This document shows positions 17,053-26,051 of a stretch of 64,000 nucleotides of DNA, piece by piece (position 1 is the stretch's first letter; each line of letters starts with the position of its first letter). The DNA is from G963667855 sp963667855 (GTDB taxonomy: Bacteria > Planctomycetota > Phycisphaerae > UBA1845): assembly GCA_963667855.2 (NCBI GenBank), contig CAXXKI010000030.1:1-64000 (forward strand). Direction: 5' to 3'. The translations under genes and the position numbers were made by a program. The notes beneath the pieces were generated by a model. That model was not told the origin of the DNA. It searched no databases and saw nothing but the letters and a program-made list of their open reading frames with translations.

Positions 17053-17706
17053 ATGCATATGAACACTGGGGAACAGAAGTGGTGGCTAGAGCACAGAGGA
17101 AAGCAACATGGCCCTTTTTCGACTAACGAGGTCAATCAGATGATCGATTCAGGGGAGATTAGTTCCTCTCACCTTGCCTGCCATGGGGGCGATAGCGAAT
17201 GGAGGCAGTTAAGAGAATTTGCTGAATTCCCTGAAAACTCGCTTAGTCAAACAGAGGAAGTGGCTGGTTCATCTGGAACGGGAGCAGTCGCGGGTGGACA
17301 AATTGTCGGCGAGAGTACCGTATCTACTTCTATTCCTTCACCGCCACCTGGCCTTACGTCTGGCGGACAAGGAGAAAAGAAAAAAACTAAAGAGGAGCGA
17401 TACCGCGCTGCGTGTTTTAATGTTGCTATTGATTATATAGCATTACCCTGGTACCGCAAAAGCCATATTATGTCCATATTCACTGTTGCGGCTCTACTTG
17501 GAACCTTCTGTGTCGGATTAGGGTTTTTACCGTGCTTGGTTGTGTGCATATCGTTGTTGACTGGCGATATTTACTATTCACGGCCAGGGAAAGATTATTC
17601 TATGAAGAAATGGCATTGGGCAAACAAGATCGCCGCCTATTTGATACTTGTTGGGAATCTGATGCTGATCGCTTACAGAGTATCAAGTGCCGTTTATGCA
17701 CAGTGA
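17053..17706 (+). CDS. GYF-domain membrane protein
   Basis: A 217-residue protein beginning with a GYF_2 domain (KWWLEHRGKQHGPFSTNEVN ... EWRQLREFAEFP), a Ser/Gly/Pro linker that includes SIPSPPPGL, a charged stretch, then two membrane helices (IFTVAALLGTFCVGLGFLPC and IAAYLILVGNLMLIAYRV). GGAG precedes the ATG by about 8 bases. The N-terminal domain closely parallels that of the preceding gene, so the two probably arose by duplication. The Pro-rich linker could be recognised by its own or the partner's GYF domain. Confidence 0.75.
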   Translation: MHMNTGEQKWWLEHRGKQHGPFSTNEVNQMIDSGEISSSHLACHGGDSEWRQLREFAEFPENSLSQTEEVAGSSGTGAVAGGQIVGESTVSTSIPSPPPGLTSGGQGEKKKTKEERYRAACFNVAIDYIALPWYRKSHIMSIFTVAALLGTFCVGLGFLPCLVVCISLLTGDIYYSRPGKDYSMKKWHWANKIAAYLILVGNLMLIAYRVSSAVYAQ

Positions 17707-17758
17707 GATTCGGATGATAGTACTTCAAAGAAACAAGCCAAGTATATAACTTGAGAAA

Positions 17759-17783
17759 GGTCACCTATCGGTGGCTTTTCTTT
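17759..17783 (+). terminator. Probable intrinsic terminator of the GYF gene cluster
   Basis: GGTCACC-tatc-GGTGGC stem (one G-T pair) followed by TTTTCTTT, 53 bp after the last stop codon. Confidence 0.55.
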
Positions 17784-18288
17784 AGGTATTCGGTGTATTC
17801 GTCTGCTATTGCTCCAACTGGGTGAAAACTTGGACTAACTATGGCGGATTTTGACCAGTTTTCCGAAGATATGCGATGTGTTAACAATAACTGAATTCGT
17901 ATCTATAGGCAGTTTGGAATGCAAAAGTGACGTGTAACGCGTTACGCACTGCATGCGTAAAAGGAGTCGCCAAAGCGGATAATGTAGCCCGTTTTATCAC
18001 AGTCAACGGAGCACACAGGGGATTTGAATGCGAGATGTCAGCGGGTTATCGAGAAGTCAAAGCGGTGTTTAAACGCTCTAAATCGAGGCGTTGAACGCTA
18101 ACTATTTTAAGTTTGCGCAGGAGGAAAAAACGTTTGATGGAAACGGTCCGCTCTATAGGAGGAGAATGGACGTAAACGTACGCCTGTTTCGACCTTCTGA
18201 AACCTGTTTCTGTTTAAGTACAGGTATGTAAAGCCGCCTCATTGTTATGCGTTAGTTTTAGAATTTAGGGGCCAGATCAACAATATAA
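17784..18288. other. 505 bp noncoding spacer
   Basis: No supported gene on either strand. It includes the palindrome-rich GCGTTACGCACTGCATGCG near 17938 and a purine-rich AGGAGGAGAATGG near 18160 that is not followed by a lasting frame. It may hold the decayed front part of the gene remnant that follows. Confidence 0.4.
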
Positions 18289-18516
18289 ACTGGCAAGAAT
18301 CCGTCGGGGAATTGCATACCCACTATTTCTGATCGCGTGCAACGTGGCGGGGCGTGTGGAAGTGCCAACCCCAAAAATAGGTCGTCCTTCAAAACCCATT
18401 ACAAACCAGATGTTAAGAGTACTTATACAGGATTCCGTGTTGTCTACGACGTGCCTGAACCGTCAAGTCTTGCATTGGTTTTATTCGGTAGCTTTGCGGC
18501 GATACGGCGACGTTAG
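18289..18516 (+). pseudogene. Remnant of FGE-sulfatase-domain protein with PEP-CTERM signal
   Basis: The frame opens only after TAA 18286-18288 and has no start. It reads TGKNPSGN ... DRVQRGGACGS, NPKNRSSFK and TGFRVVYDVPEPSSLALVLF ending in AAIRRR. R-V-x-R-G-G, the N-x-R-S-S-x-K/R segment and G-F-R-V are the closing landmarks of formylglycine-generating-enzyme (SUMF1) family domains. V-P-E-P plus a hydrophobic helix plus Arg-rich end is a complete PEP-CTERM anchor. About 75 codons of the 3' end survive, directly upstream of a strong terminator. Confidence 0.75.
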
Positions 18517-18549
18517 GAGTTTCGAGTAGTTCTAGTCTTCAACAAAAAA

Positions 18550-18575
18550 GCCTGGCGTAATCCAGGCTGTTTTTT
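18550..18575 (+). terminator. Intrinsic terminator of the decayed PEP-CTERM gene
   Basis: GCCTGG-cgtaat-CCAGGC perfect stem, preceded by six A and followed by TGTTTTTT. Confidence 0.85.
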
Positions 18576-18815
18576 AGTACATTTATGACTACATTTACTC
18601 TTGGAAAATCCTTGATTCTAGCCTTGAAAACCACTCCTTGTTCGCTTTCAAAACCAGCTCCTTAAACCACTCGGACACTCCTCCGGTAATCGGGTTATGG
18701 AAACCCTAAGATGTAGTTTTGCTAAAATCCAGCAAGGCAACCAACATCTTTGTTCAAGGCACATGGCAGGCATTATATCGGCAGATGATTAGATGGCTAG
18801 GCCCAAAGTTAGTTT
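18576..18815. other. 240 bp noncoding spacer
   Basis: Between two terminators; no frame, repeat or RNA could be supported. Confidence 0.5.
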
Positions 18816-18858
18816 AAAGCCAAGCTGCCCGCAAAAACGCTAAGGGCAGCCTGGCTTT
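18816..18858 (-). terminator. Hairpin terminator after the 950-residue PEP-CTERM gene
   Basis: AAAGCCAAGCTGCCC pairs with GGGCAGCCTGGCTTT around a 13-base loop with one mismatch. It starts 10 bp from the stop codon of the minus-strand gene, and flanking A/T runs allow bidirectional use. Confidence 0.8.
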
Positions 18859-18868
18859 ATTGTTTTCT

Positions 18869-21721
18869 CTACTTTCGTCGGCGGATTATGGCCAACCCAC
18901 CGGCTAGCAGCAGGGCCAATGTTGTCGGTTCCGGGACTACTGAAATCGTACCGGCAGTGTAAAGTCCGCTGGTGTCCCAAGACAGTGAAGGATCGCTGAA
19001 GGAGGGGAGCAGGATTTCGTTGAACTGGCCTGCGATGCTTGCTCCGTTTTCCATTGCAAACAGCGTGAACGAATCGCCCAGTATAGCTTCAAAGTTGTTA
19101 TACCAGTCCACGTCAAGCACACCGTCTAGGGTCAGCAATCCGTCGAGAATGATCTGGTCATGCTCTGCACCGGCCAACAAGCCTCCCAGTTCCATTTCGA
19201 GAGTGCAGGCCGAGGTCAAGGTTAAGCCGTCGGCTTCGATTGTACCCGGGCTGTTGCCTACATTCAGGTCGCCATAGATTGTTACATTGTCCAGTGTTCC
19301 GGAACCGCGGAGGTGGCCCCAGACGGTCAGCGGTTTGCTGGCACTGGTGCCGGCCATAGTACCGTCGACGCCGAGATTGAGCCCCTTGTTACCTACGAAG
19401 ATTTGGCCGCTGCCCTCGATATTGCCACCGTTGAGGTTCAGAGTTTTCTGACCATGAGTGAGCAGGGCGTTATCCATAAGAATCGTCCCGTTGCCGTTCG
19501 GCATCTGGAGGAGGTTGTTAATGTTAAGGGTTCTACCGGAAGCGATGGAAACCGTACCACCCTGATCGATTAACATGGAGGCGGTTCCCCCTAATGTAAC
19601 ACCGCTGGCATCCAGGATAGTGGTATCGCCGAGGATGGAAACCTGACCGGCCGTGGTTTCTATATTACCGAGCGTCCCGGAGCGTTCGATCTGCAGCACG
19701 CCGCCGGACTGTTTGATTTCCCCGTTATTTTCCCAATCTCCGGCGAGGAACACTTTCCCTGATTCGAGTTGGAGTGTTCCTTGCTCCATAATTTTGAATT
19801 CACCGGTTGCGTTTATCTCACCGTTGTGCCGGACTTTGGCTTCACCTCTTGCCCAATCCCTTCCAATATTCCCGGTGCCGAAAACATTCCAGGTTCCACC
19901 GTTGACGTCGACCTTACCGTTGCCGCCATCACCGATGAGTACCGTACCCTGTGTATTCCAGGTTCCGTTTGGGGAGATATTTACGGTACCGCCGCCGCCG
20001 CTGATCACACCAACTAGTGTACTTCCTTGAGTATTCCACGTTCCGTTAATGAGGTCCACGGTTCCCCCTTCGCCACCGTAACCATAACCCAAGCATACGT
20101 AGTTACTGGTCCAAATTCCGCCGTCTTCCACGTTAACCGTTCCTTTTCCATTGTTTCCAACGAAAATCGCGTTTGACGTGTCGGTCCAAGTTCCGCCATT
20201 GATGTTTACAGTACCTTCCGATCCTGTATTGCGGCCTATGTGGGTGATTCTGTCGGTTGTTTCCATAGTAGCGCCGCTGTTGATGCTGACTTTACCAATA
20301 CCGTCGTACCCGATATTAATGTTATCAATCGCAGCCCAGGTTGTTCCAGAACCAATTTCTACGGTCCCCTCAACGCCAGCGGAGTAGCCGAGGAAAACGT
20401 CGTCGCTGGTTGTCCAGGTACTGCCGTTGCTGGCAGCGACTGATGCTTTTCCGTTTTCGCCGACGTAAACCTTGCCGTCGGCTTCCCAGGTTCCGTTATT
20501 GAGGGTTATTCGTACTTCGCTGGGGGAAGTGCAGCTTAGATGGGTTTCGTCGGCGGAGGTCCATTTACCTCCGTTATTGACTTTGACCGCGGTAACGCCA
20601 GCATCATAAGTGTAATCGCCTTCAGCTATTAATCCAAAGTAGCTTTTTCCGGAAGATTCCCACTCGCCGCCGTTGATGTTTATCTCTGAGTAGGATCGGT
20701 TGTCGTTTTTTTCGGTAGTGCGAACTTCTCCGTGAGAAATCCATTTACCGTCGCTGCCGATGTTTACTTTACATTTGTTACCCTGCAGGCCAACTCTCAC
20801 ATTGCCTTGTGATTCCCACAGGCCACTATTGACATTTACCTCATCATTGCCGTTATATTCCCCGATTACTACATCTTTGGTTGCTTTCCAGGTACCATTG
20901 TCGGTGATGGTGACTTTTGCCCTTCCGATATTTCCGAGGTCCACTTTTTCCTTGGAATTCCATATTCCCGAAGATATATTAACGTTGCCTGTTCCGTTGT
21001 AATTATAACCGGCCTTAACTTCGCCCGTTGTGGTCCAGTATTTACCGCGAGTTACGTTGACCTCGCCTTCGCCTGATGCCCCGATGTTGTAATTACCATC
21101 GGTAGTACGGCCGTCGCGAGTGTGGAAAGAGTCGGTAACGTTGCCGTAGGTCCAGATGCTGTATTCGCTGACCTGTAAACTGGCCGAATCCAGACAAGCC
21201 GCTGTTGGGGATCCCGGCAGCATGTTGTTAGCCAAAAAAGAGTAAGTAAGTTTCGTGGTTCCGGGTGACAAGCCCTGAAATTTAGCACCTTGTTCCCAAC
21301 TGGCGACATTGGAAGAAGCCATATTCGTTGTTCCGTTGCTGGATCCATCCGCCTTGGTTTCCCCAAGACGGAGAACTCCAGTGGTGGTGGGTAAAACGCT
21401 ATAGATGTATCCCGCGACTCGGGCACGGTATCCGCCGGTAGCAAGTCGATGAGCGTCGAAACCTAGAGCTGCCAGGTCGACAGTCTGGAATGCCTTAACG
21501 GACGTCATACTGTTTGGCGCGAGGTAGTAATTCCCTTCCTGGGGGTTCGGTCCACTGGAGCCCCGGGTAAAATTACCGTCAAAGTTCCAGCCATTGGAGA
21601 GGGAAGATTCAAAGCCGGGGTTAGTCAGCAGGTTTTGGCCTATCGGAGCGGCCGGAGCTGACGACACGGCTAGCGCCGAAAATGCAGCTATACAGATAGC
21701 ACTGAAAAAATAACGGTACAC
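18869..21721 (-). CDS. Large PEP-CTERM protein with short beta-repeats
   Basis: A 950-residue exported protein: signal peptide (AICIAAFSALAVSSAPAAP), an N-terminal carbohydrate-binding-like domain (NLLTNPGFESSLSNGWNFDG), then some 18-20 short repeats of about 25 residues built around G-x-W, a dyad such as VGENGKASV or IGYDGIGKVSI, and N-x-G. This pattern is expected of a right-handed beta-helix of the autotransporter-associated type. An autotransporter-like closing region (GDLNVGNSPGTIEADGLTL) precedes VPEPTTLALLLAGGLAIIRR at the C-terminus, the PEP-CTERM anchor processed by exosortase. Likely a surface or matrix protein. A start with export signal and a terminator at the 3' end indicate a single-gene unit. 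Confidence 0.88.
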   Translation of the reverse strand: MYRYFFSAICIAAFSALAVSSAPAAPIGQNLLTNPGFESSLSNGWNFDGNFTRGSSGPNPQEGNYYLAPNSMTSVKAFQTVDLAALGFDAHRLATGGYRARVAGYIYSVLPTTTGVLRLGETKADGSSNGTTNMASSNVASWEQGAKFQGLSPGTTKLTYSFLANNMLPGSPTAACLDSASLQVSEYSIWTYGNVTDSFHTRDGRTTDGNYNIGASGEGEVNVTRGKYWTTTGEVKAGYNYNGTGNVNISSGIWNSKEKVDLGNIGRAKVTITDNGTWKATKDVVIGEYNGNDEVNVNSGLWESQGNVRVGLQGNKCKVNIGSDGKWISHGEVRTTEKNDNRSYSEININGGEWESSGKSYFGLIAEGDYTYDAGVTAVKVNNGGKWTSADETHLSCTSPSEVRITLNNGTWEADGKVYVGENGKASVAASNGSTWTTSDDVFLGYSAGVEGTVEIGSGTTWAAIDNINIGYDGIGKVSINSGATMETTDRITHIGRNTGSEGTVNINGGTWTDTSNAIFVGNNGKGTVNVEDGGIWTSNYVCLGYGYGGEGGTVDLINGTWNTQGSTLVGVISGGGGTVNISPNGTWNTQGTVLIGDGGNGKVDVNGGTWNVFGTGNIGRDWARGEAKVRHNGEINATGEFKIMEQGTLQLESGKVFLAGDWENNGEIKQSGGVLQIERSGTLGNIETTAGQVSILGDTTILDASGVTLGGTASMLIDQGGTVSIASGRTLNINNLLQMPNGNGTILMDNALLTHGQKTLNLNGGNIEGSGQIFVGNKGLNLGVDGTMAGTSASKPLTVWGHLRGSGTLDNVTIYGDLNVGNSPGTIEADGLTLTSACTLEMELGGLLAGAEHDQIILDGLLTLDGVLDVDWYNNFEAILGDSFTLFAMENGASIAGQFNEILLPSFSDPSLSWDTSGLYTAGTISVVPEPTTLALLLAGGLAIIRRRK

Positions 21722-22155
21722 TTTGTTCTCCTCCTCTCCCAGTTACCACTGGGAATTACCACTTTTCAGAAACAGATTTTACTTTGCGGCAGTACCGCCT
21801 GGAAAACAACTGTTCCAATTCTCCCTGCCAACCAATTCGCGCAGATACTACAAGGTGGGGTCAATAATCCATGGTATTGCGATTCCTTGGCAAAGTCAAC
21901 TTGAAATGCCAATATAGGCTAACTGGGTATTATAGGATCTTTCATGGTGGGGATTTATAGGGTTTTAATAGGTTTGAGATGCGTTATACGCGACATCGGT
22001 GGTTCGCTGATGATTCGAATTAATTCAAACGGCAAATCCTCAGGGGATGGATAAACGGAATTCGGTGAGTTGCTAAACTGGCAGATACATGACGAACATT
22101 AGTGTATTCGGCGCCTGTAACTACTGACGCGACTACGCGAAATCTTTCTACAAAG
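21722..22155. other. Divergent intergenic region upstream of thiC
   Basis: Contains the upstream region of the PEP-CTERM gene (GGAGGAG near 21730 on the complementary strand is its ribosome binding site) and no further supported gene. Imperfect direct repeats around GGTTTGAGATGCG are too weak to call. Confidence 0.5.
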
Positions 22156-22184
22156 TTGATTCCAGCTCTATGTGGTCGTAAAGT
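22156..22184 (+). promoter_or_regulatory. Sigma-70-like promoter for thiC
   Basis: TTGATT (22156-22161) and TAAAGT (22179-22184) are 17 bp apart, and predicted transcription would start about where the riboswitch begins. Confidence 0.5.
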
Positions 22185-22191
22185 ACGTGTT

Positions 22192-22312
22192 CGCTAGGGG
22201 AGGTCGGAACGCGTCCGGCCTGAGATGGGTTGGTGGTGATTGGCACCGTCGATCGCAACCCGCACCCTTCGAACCTGATCAGTATGGACGGTTCCGTGGC
22301 TTGGTATAGCCG
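22192..22312 (+). promoter_or_regulatory. TPP (thi-box) riboswitch
   Basis: The conserved cores are present in order: CTAGGGG near the 5' side, CTGAGA at 22220-22225 in the pyrimidine-sensor helix, a variable P3 stem (GGGTTG...CAACCC), then ACCCTT-CGAACCTGATC at 22264-22280 (pyrophosphate-sensor side) and a closing TATAGC pairing with the start. It precedes thiC by 218 bp, the commonest TPP-controlled gene, so thiC expression should fall when thiamine pyrophosphate is abundant. A GCCTCT/AGAGGC hairpin at 22360-22385 may be part of the expression platform; no T-run follows, so control may be at translation. Confidence 0.9.
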
Positions 22313-22530
22313 CGGCGACAGTCAAGAAACTGCGTAGGAAAGCGACCTGATCTCTGAGAGCCTCTTATGACACTCCCCGAGAGGCCGACTTCCTTCTGGC
22401 GAATAACCGTTTGCTGATCTAGCAGAGGCGTTACGGATATTGCGCCCGTGAATTGGTGTATCTGCAAACGCGAACGGAAAGGCCGCAAAAACTAGCTGCG
22501 TCCCCGTTTCGCACTGAAAGGAATAAGAAG

Positions 22531-24414
22531 ATGATCAGCAATCCGGTTGATGGCAAAAACGATGCAGTGGTGGCTAACGATAGCCTTACGGTCGGTCCGG
22601 TATATGGCTCGCGAAAGGTTTATGTACCGGGAGAAAAATTCCCCGACATTCGTGTAGCCATGCGGGAGATTTCCTTATCGCCGACGAAATCGAAAACGGG
22701 CGAAGAAATCGAGAATCCCCCGGTAACCGTTTACGATACTTCAGGTCCCTACACAGAGGACAATCCTCAAATCAACGTGCATGAGGGACTGAAACCGTTG
22801 CGAAGTAAATGGATCGCCGACCGTGGCGATACGGAGCAGCTCACGCAGGCTGGTTCGGTCTATTCGCGTAACCGATTAGCAGATGGTGCTCTGGATGCGA
22901 TCCGCTTTGCTCATATTCGCAAACCTTTACGGGCCAAACCAGGTAAACGGGTCACCCAGATGCACTATGCCCGCCAGGGGATCATCACCCCGGAGATGGA
23001 ATTCGTAGCCATCAGGGAAAACCAGCGTCTGGAGCAGGTTGGCGAGGCACTTGATCGCCAACACCCGGGCCAGAATTTCGGAGCGGCTATACCCAGGAAG
23101 ATAACCGCGGAATTCGTACGAGATGAAGTTGCCCGAGGCCGGGCGATTATTCCCTGCAATATCAACCATCCGGAATCAGAGCCGATGATCATAGGCCGGA
23201 ACTTCCTGGTTAAGATAAACGCCAATATTGGCAATTCCCCAGTCGCCTCTTCCATTGAAGAGGAAGTGGAGAAAATGGTGTGGGCAACCCGGTGGGGGGC
23301 GGACACCGTAATGGACTTGTCCACTGGCGAGAATATTCACGAAACACGGGAATGGATTATTCGCAATTCGCCTGTTCCGCTGGGAACGGTGCCGATCTAC
23401 CAGGCATTGGAGAAGGTGGATGGCAAAGCCGAAGAACTCACCTGGGAGTTATTCCGGGATACTCTGATCGAACAGGCTGAACAGGGCGTCGATTATTTCA
23501 CCATTCACGCCGGCGTTTTGCTGCACCACGTACCCATGACCCGGAACCGCGTTACGGGAATGGTTTCGCGTGGCGGTTCCATTCACGCCAAGTGGTGTCT
23601 TGCCCACCACAAGGAAAACTTCGCCTATGAAAACTGGGACGAAATATGCGAGATTCTCTCGGCGTACGATGTTGCTATTTCTATTGGCGATGGTCTTCGT
23701 CCCGGTTCGGTGGCAGATGCCAACGATGCGGCCCAGTTTGCCGAGTTGAAGACGCAAGGCGAGCTTACTACCCGCGCTTGGGAGCACGATCTGCAAATAA
23801 TCAACGAAGGTCCCGGGCATATCCCCATGCACATGATCCACGAGAACATGACCAAGCAGCTGGAATGGTGTCATGAAGCTCCGTTCTACACATTGGGGCC
23901 GCTGACTACCGATATTGCTCCAGGATATGATCATATCACCTCGGCCATCGGGGCGGCTATGATCGGGTGGTATGGTTGTGCCATGCTTTGTTACGTGACT
24001 CCGAAGGAGCATCTTGGTCTGCCCACCAGGGATGATGTCCGGGAAGGCGTAATCACATACAAGATAGCTGCTCACGCGGCGGACTTGGGCAAAGGGCACC
24101 CAGGGGCGCAGTATCGGGACGACCAACTGAGCAAAGCCCGATTCGAGTTCCGCTGGCAGGATCATTTCAATCTGGGGCTCGATCCCGAACGGGCGAGAAG
24201 TTTCCACGATGCTACTTTACCCGAAGAAGGGTCAAAAACTTCGCACTTCTGCAGCATGTGCGGTCCGAATTTCTGCTCGATGAAGATCACCCAGGACGTA
24301 CGGGATTATGCTGCGAAGATGGGTATTTCCGAAAAGGAAGCGTTGGAGAGGGGAATGGCCGAAAGGGCAGCCGACTTCCGAAAGCTGGGTATGAAGATCA
24401 ACCTGCCAACTTAA
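22531..24414 (+). CDS. thiC: Phosphomethylpyrimidine synthase ThiC
   Basis: Radical-SAM enzyme that turns aminoimidazole ribotide into the HMP-P pyrimidine of thiamine. ATG 22531 is preferred over the upstream in-frame GTG because GAAAGGAATAAGAAG precedes it and the family begins soon after. Recognisable signatures: MHYARQGIITPEMEFVAIRE, NINHPESEPMIIGRNF, GADTVMDLSTGENIHETREW, VSRGGSIHAKWC, EGPGHIPMHMIHENM and, at the C-terminus, the iron-sulfur motif CSMCGPNFCSM (C-x2-C-x4-C). About 627 residues, a normal length. It follows a TPP riboswitch and no other thi gene is nearby. Confidence 0.98.
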   Translation: MISNPVDGKNDAVVANDSLTVGPVYGSRKVYVPGEKFPDIRVAMREISLSPTKSKTGEEIENPPVTVYDTSGPYTEDNPQINVHEGLKPLRSKWIADRGDTEQLTQAGSVYSRNRLADGALDAIRFAHIRKPLRAKPGKRVTQMHYARQGIITPEMEFVAIRENQRLEQVGEALDRQHPGQNFGAAIPRKITAEFVRDEVARGRAIIPCNINHPESEPMIIGRNFLVKINANIGNSPVASSIEEEVEKMVWATRWGADTVMDLSTGENIHETREWIIRNSPVPLGTVPIYQALEKVDGKAEELTWELFRDTLIEQAEQGVDYFTIHAGVLLHHVPMTRNRVTGMVSRGGSIHAKWCLAHHKENFAYENWDEICEILSAYDVAISIGDGLRPGSVADANDAAQFAELKTQGELTTRAWEHDLQIINEGPGHIPMHMIHENMTKQLEWCHEAPFYTLGPLTTDIAPGYDHITSAIGAAMIGWYGCAMLCYVTPKEHLGLPTRDDVREGVITYKIAAHAADLGKGHPGAQYRDDQLSKARFEFRWQDHFNLGLDPERARSFHDATLPEEGSKTSHFCSMCGPNFCSMKITQDVRDYAAKMGISEKEALERGMAERAADFRKLGMKINLPT

Positions 24415-24450
24415 ATCCTGCAGGCAAAACAACGAGTTAAGTTTGAGAAA

Positions 24451-24495
24451 ACAGGTGTCGGGTTTACTTTCTATTCCAATAAACCCGACACCTGT
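24451..24495 (+). terminator. Strong hairpin after thiC
   Basis: A perfect 16-pair stem, ACAGGTGTCGGGTTTA with its complement, around a 13-base loop, 36 bp after the thiC stop. The trailing T run is short (TTCTG). It serves as a terminator or could be a REP-like palindrome; the AGGTGTCGGGTTT arm is the kind found at ends of transposon-derived elements. Confidence 0.7.
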
Positions 24496-24748
24496 TCTGA
24501 ATTTCACCCCAGGATACCGGGATGTAGATGATTACGGTTTATATTATTTGCCGATTTTGCTCAATTTATCGACGAGTTTCATTGTCAAAATTCAGACTTG
24601 AACAATCCGGACACAGGCAATACATTGACCTGCGGTCGCGGTTTGAACAAGCATTTCGCCGTACGTTTTTTTTGAAGTTTTTCAATGACTGCAGCGCCTC
24701 AAATTGGCGCTTCAATTCCTGTTGTTTCGTAAAAACTGGAGGTGGGCA

Positions 24749-25633
24749 ATGGTACGTAAGGGTACGTCATATCTAAATCACCCAACAAATGACAACGCCG
24801 TTTGCCGGCGCGAGAAGAAAATCGGTTTCAAATGTCTGGCGGTTTTGTCTGCAGTATTGTTTATCGCATTGATGAATTGCTCAGTAGTTATGGGAGAAAT
24901 CGTATTCGAGGATGATTTTGAAAACGGTAATGTGCAAGGTTGGCTTCTATTTGCACCAGGCAGCACCGCGGACACTGGTGAATGGGAAATCGGAGACCCT
25001 AATGGAACGGTAGCCTATGATGAGCAGGCTCAGCCGGAAGATGCTTGGGAAGGGGTTGGCTGTGCTTTCACCGAGCAAAACTCAACCGCCGGAGTCGGCG
25101 ACGTTGATCTCGGGGTGACCTACCTGCAATCGCCGGTGATTGATCTGTCCGGAATGACCGGGGCAACGTTAAGTTACTATCGCTGGTTCTACAACCGGGA
25201 TCGTGGCGAAGACGATCAGGATTTCTTCGCCGTGGAAGTAAGGGAATCGGGGGAAGCACCATGGATAGAGCTGGAACGGCTGGGGCACGAAGTATTGGCC
25301 AACTCCTGGACGTATCGATCATTCCCCTTGGAGGAATACATAAACCTGACCGGGACAGTCCAGTTCCGTTTCGGGGTATGTGACGGAGCGAGGTTTATGA
25401 TGGGTAGTATAGTCGAAGGAGCGATCGACAACGTGGAAGTATCGGGATCAATTACTTACGGAAACGGTGATTTTAACGACGACGGTGACGTTGATTTCGA
25501 GGATTTTGCGGCGTTTCAAAGATGCTTTGGCAATGTGGGAACGGGGGATTGCGCCGCAGCGAACATGGCCGGATCAAGCATCGTTGATGATGAGGACTGG
25601 ATAGAGTTTTCCCTAAAACTGGATGGTTCATAA
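24749..25633 (+). CDS. Secreted protein with dockerin-like C-terminus
   Basis: ATG 24749 is chosen because GGAGG lies 7 bases upstream; an in-frame earlier ATG lacks it. After a charged N-terminus comes an export signal (CLAVLSAVLFIALMNCSVVM), then a jelly-roll-like beta domain starting VFEDDFENGNVQGWLLF with LSYYRWFYNRD and VQFRFGVCDGA, typical of MAM/concanavalin-like carbohydrate-binding modules. The end carries a dockerin-like EF-hand (GDFNDDGDVDFEDFAAFQRC) followed by a partial second one. Probably an extracellular protein. Confidence 0.8.
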   Translation: MVRKGTSYLNHPTNDNAVCRREKKIGFKCLAVLSAVLFIALMNCSVVMGEIVFEDDFENGNVQGWLLFAPGSTADTGEWEIGDPNGTVAYDEQAQPEDAWEGVGCAFTEQNSTAGVGDVDLGVTYLQSPVIDLSGMTGATLSYYRWFYNRDRGEDDQDFFAVEVRESGEAPWIELERLGHEVLANSWTYRSFPLEEYINLTGTVQFRFGVCDGARFMMGSIVEGAIDNVEVSGSITYGNGDFNDDGDVDFEDFAAFQRCFGNVGTGDCAAANMAGSSIVDDEDWIEFSLKLDGS

Positions 25634-26051
25634 TCAACACTACAGATGATGTTATTACAGCTCGAAGCAGTTTACTCAACCACGAGATACTCTTTAGCCG
25701 GTATTTTCACGCACTTGTTTCCGGGAATGTTTAGAGTGCATTTCGAGCTTGCCGGCGAAGATGTTACATGAACGTTACCGCTCGCCGATGGAGCAGAGCG
25801 AACGGCAGGACATGCGAGATATTTCGATTTCATCTATTTTTTCCGCGGTAAACGATTGCCAACGGCAGCAGTACGTATCGTGCCAAAGCAAAACCAGGGA
25901 ATCGCCGGACGAAGCGGAGCGGGCGAGGGGTTGATGCCTTGTGTGCCGATACTTTATAAGTAGCCATAAGAAGTTGGTAAACGTTAATTGCCTTGGACAG
26001 GCTATTAGCTACGGCAGTTATCCTGCCCTGTTTTGTTTCGGAGAAGATTAT
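25634..26051. other. 418 bp without a supported gene
   Basis: Short frames exist (25749-25934) but have no ribosome binding site or recognisable content. GGAGA before 26052 belongs to the next gene. No terminator with a convincing stem was found for the preceding gene. Confidence 0.5.

Noticed and set aside
24451..24495. Mobile-element end rather than terminator
   Set aside because: No transposase or second copy nearby; placement 36 bp after thiC favours a terminator, though the motif resembles transposon ends.
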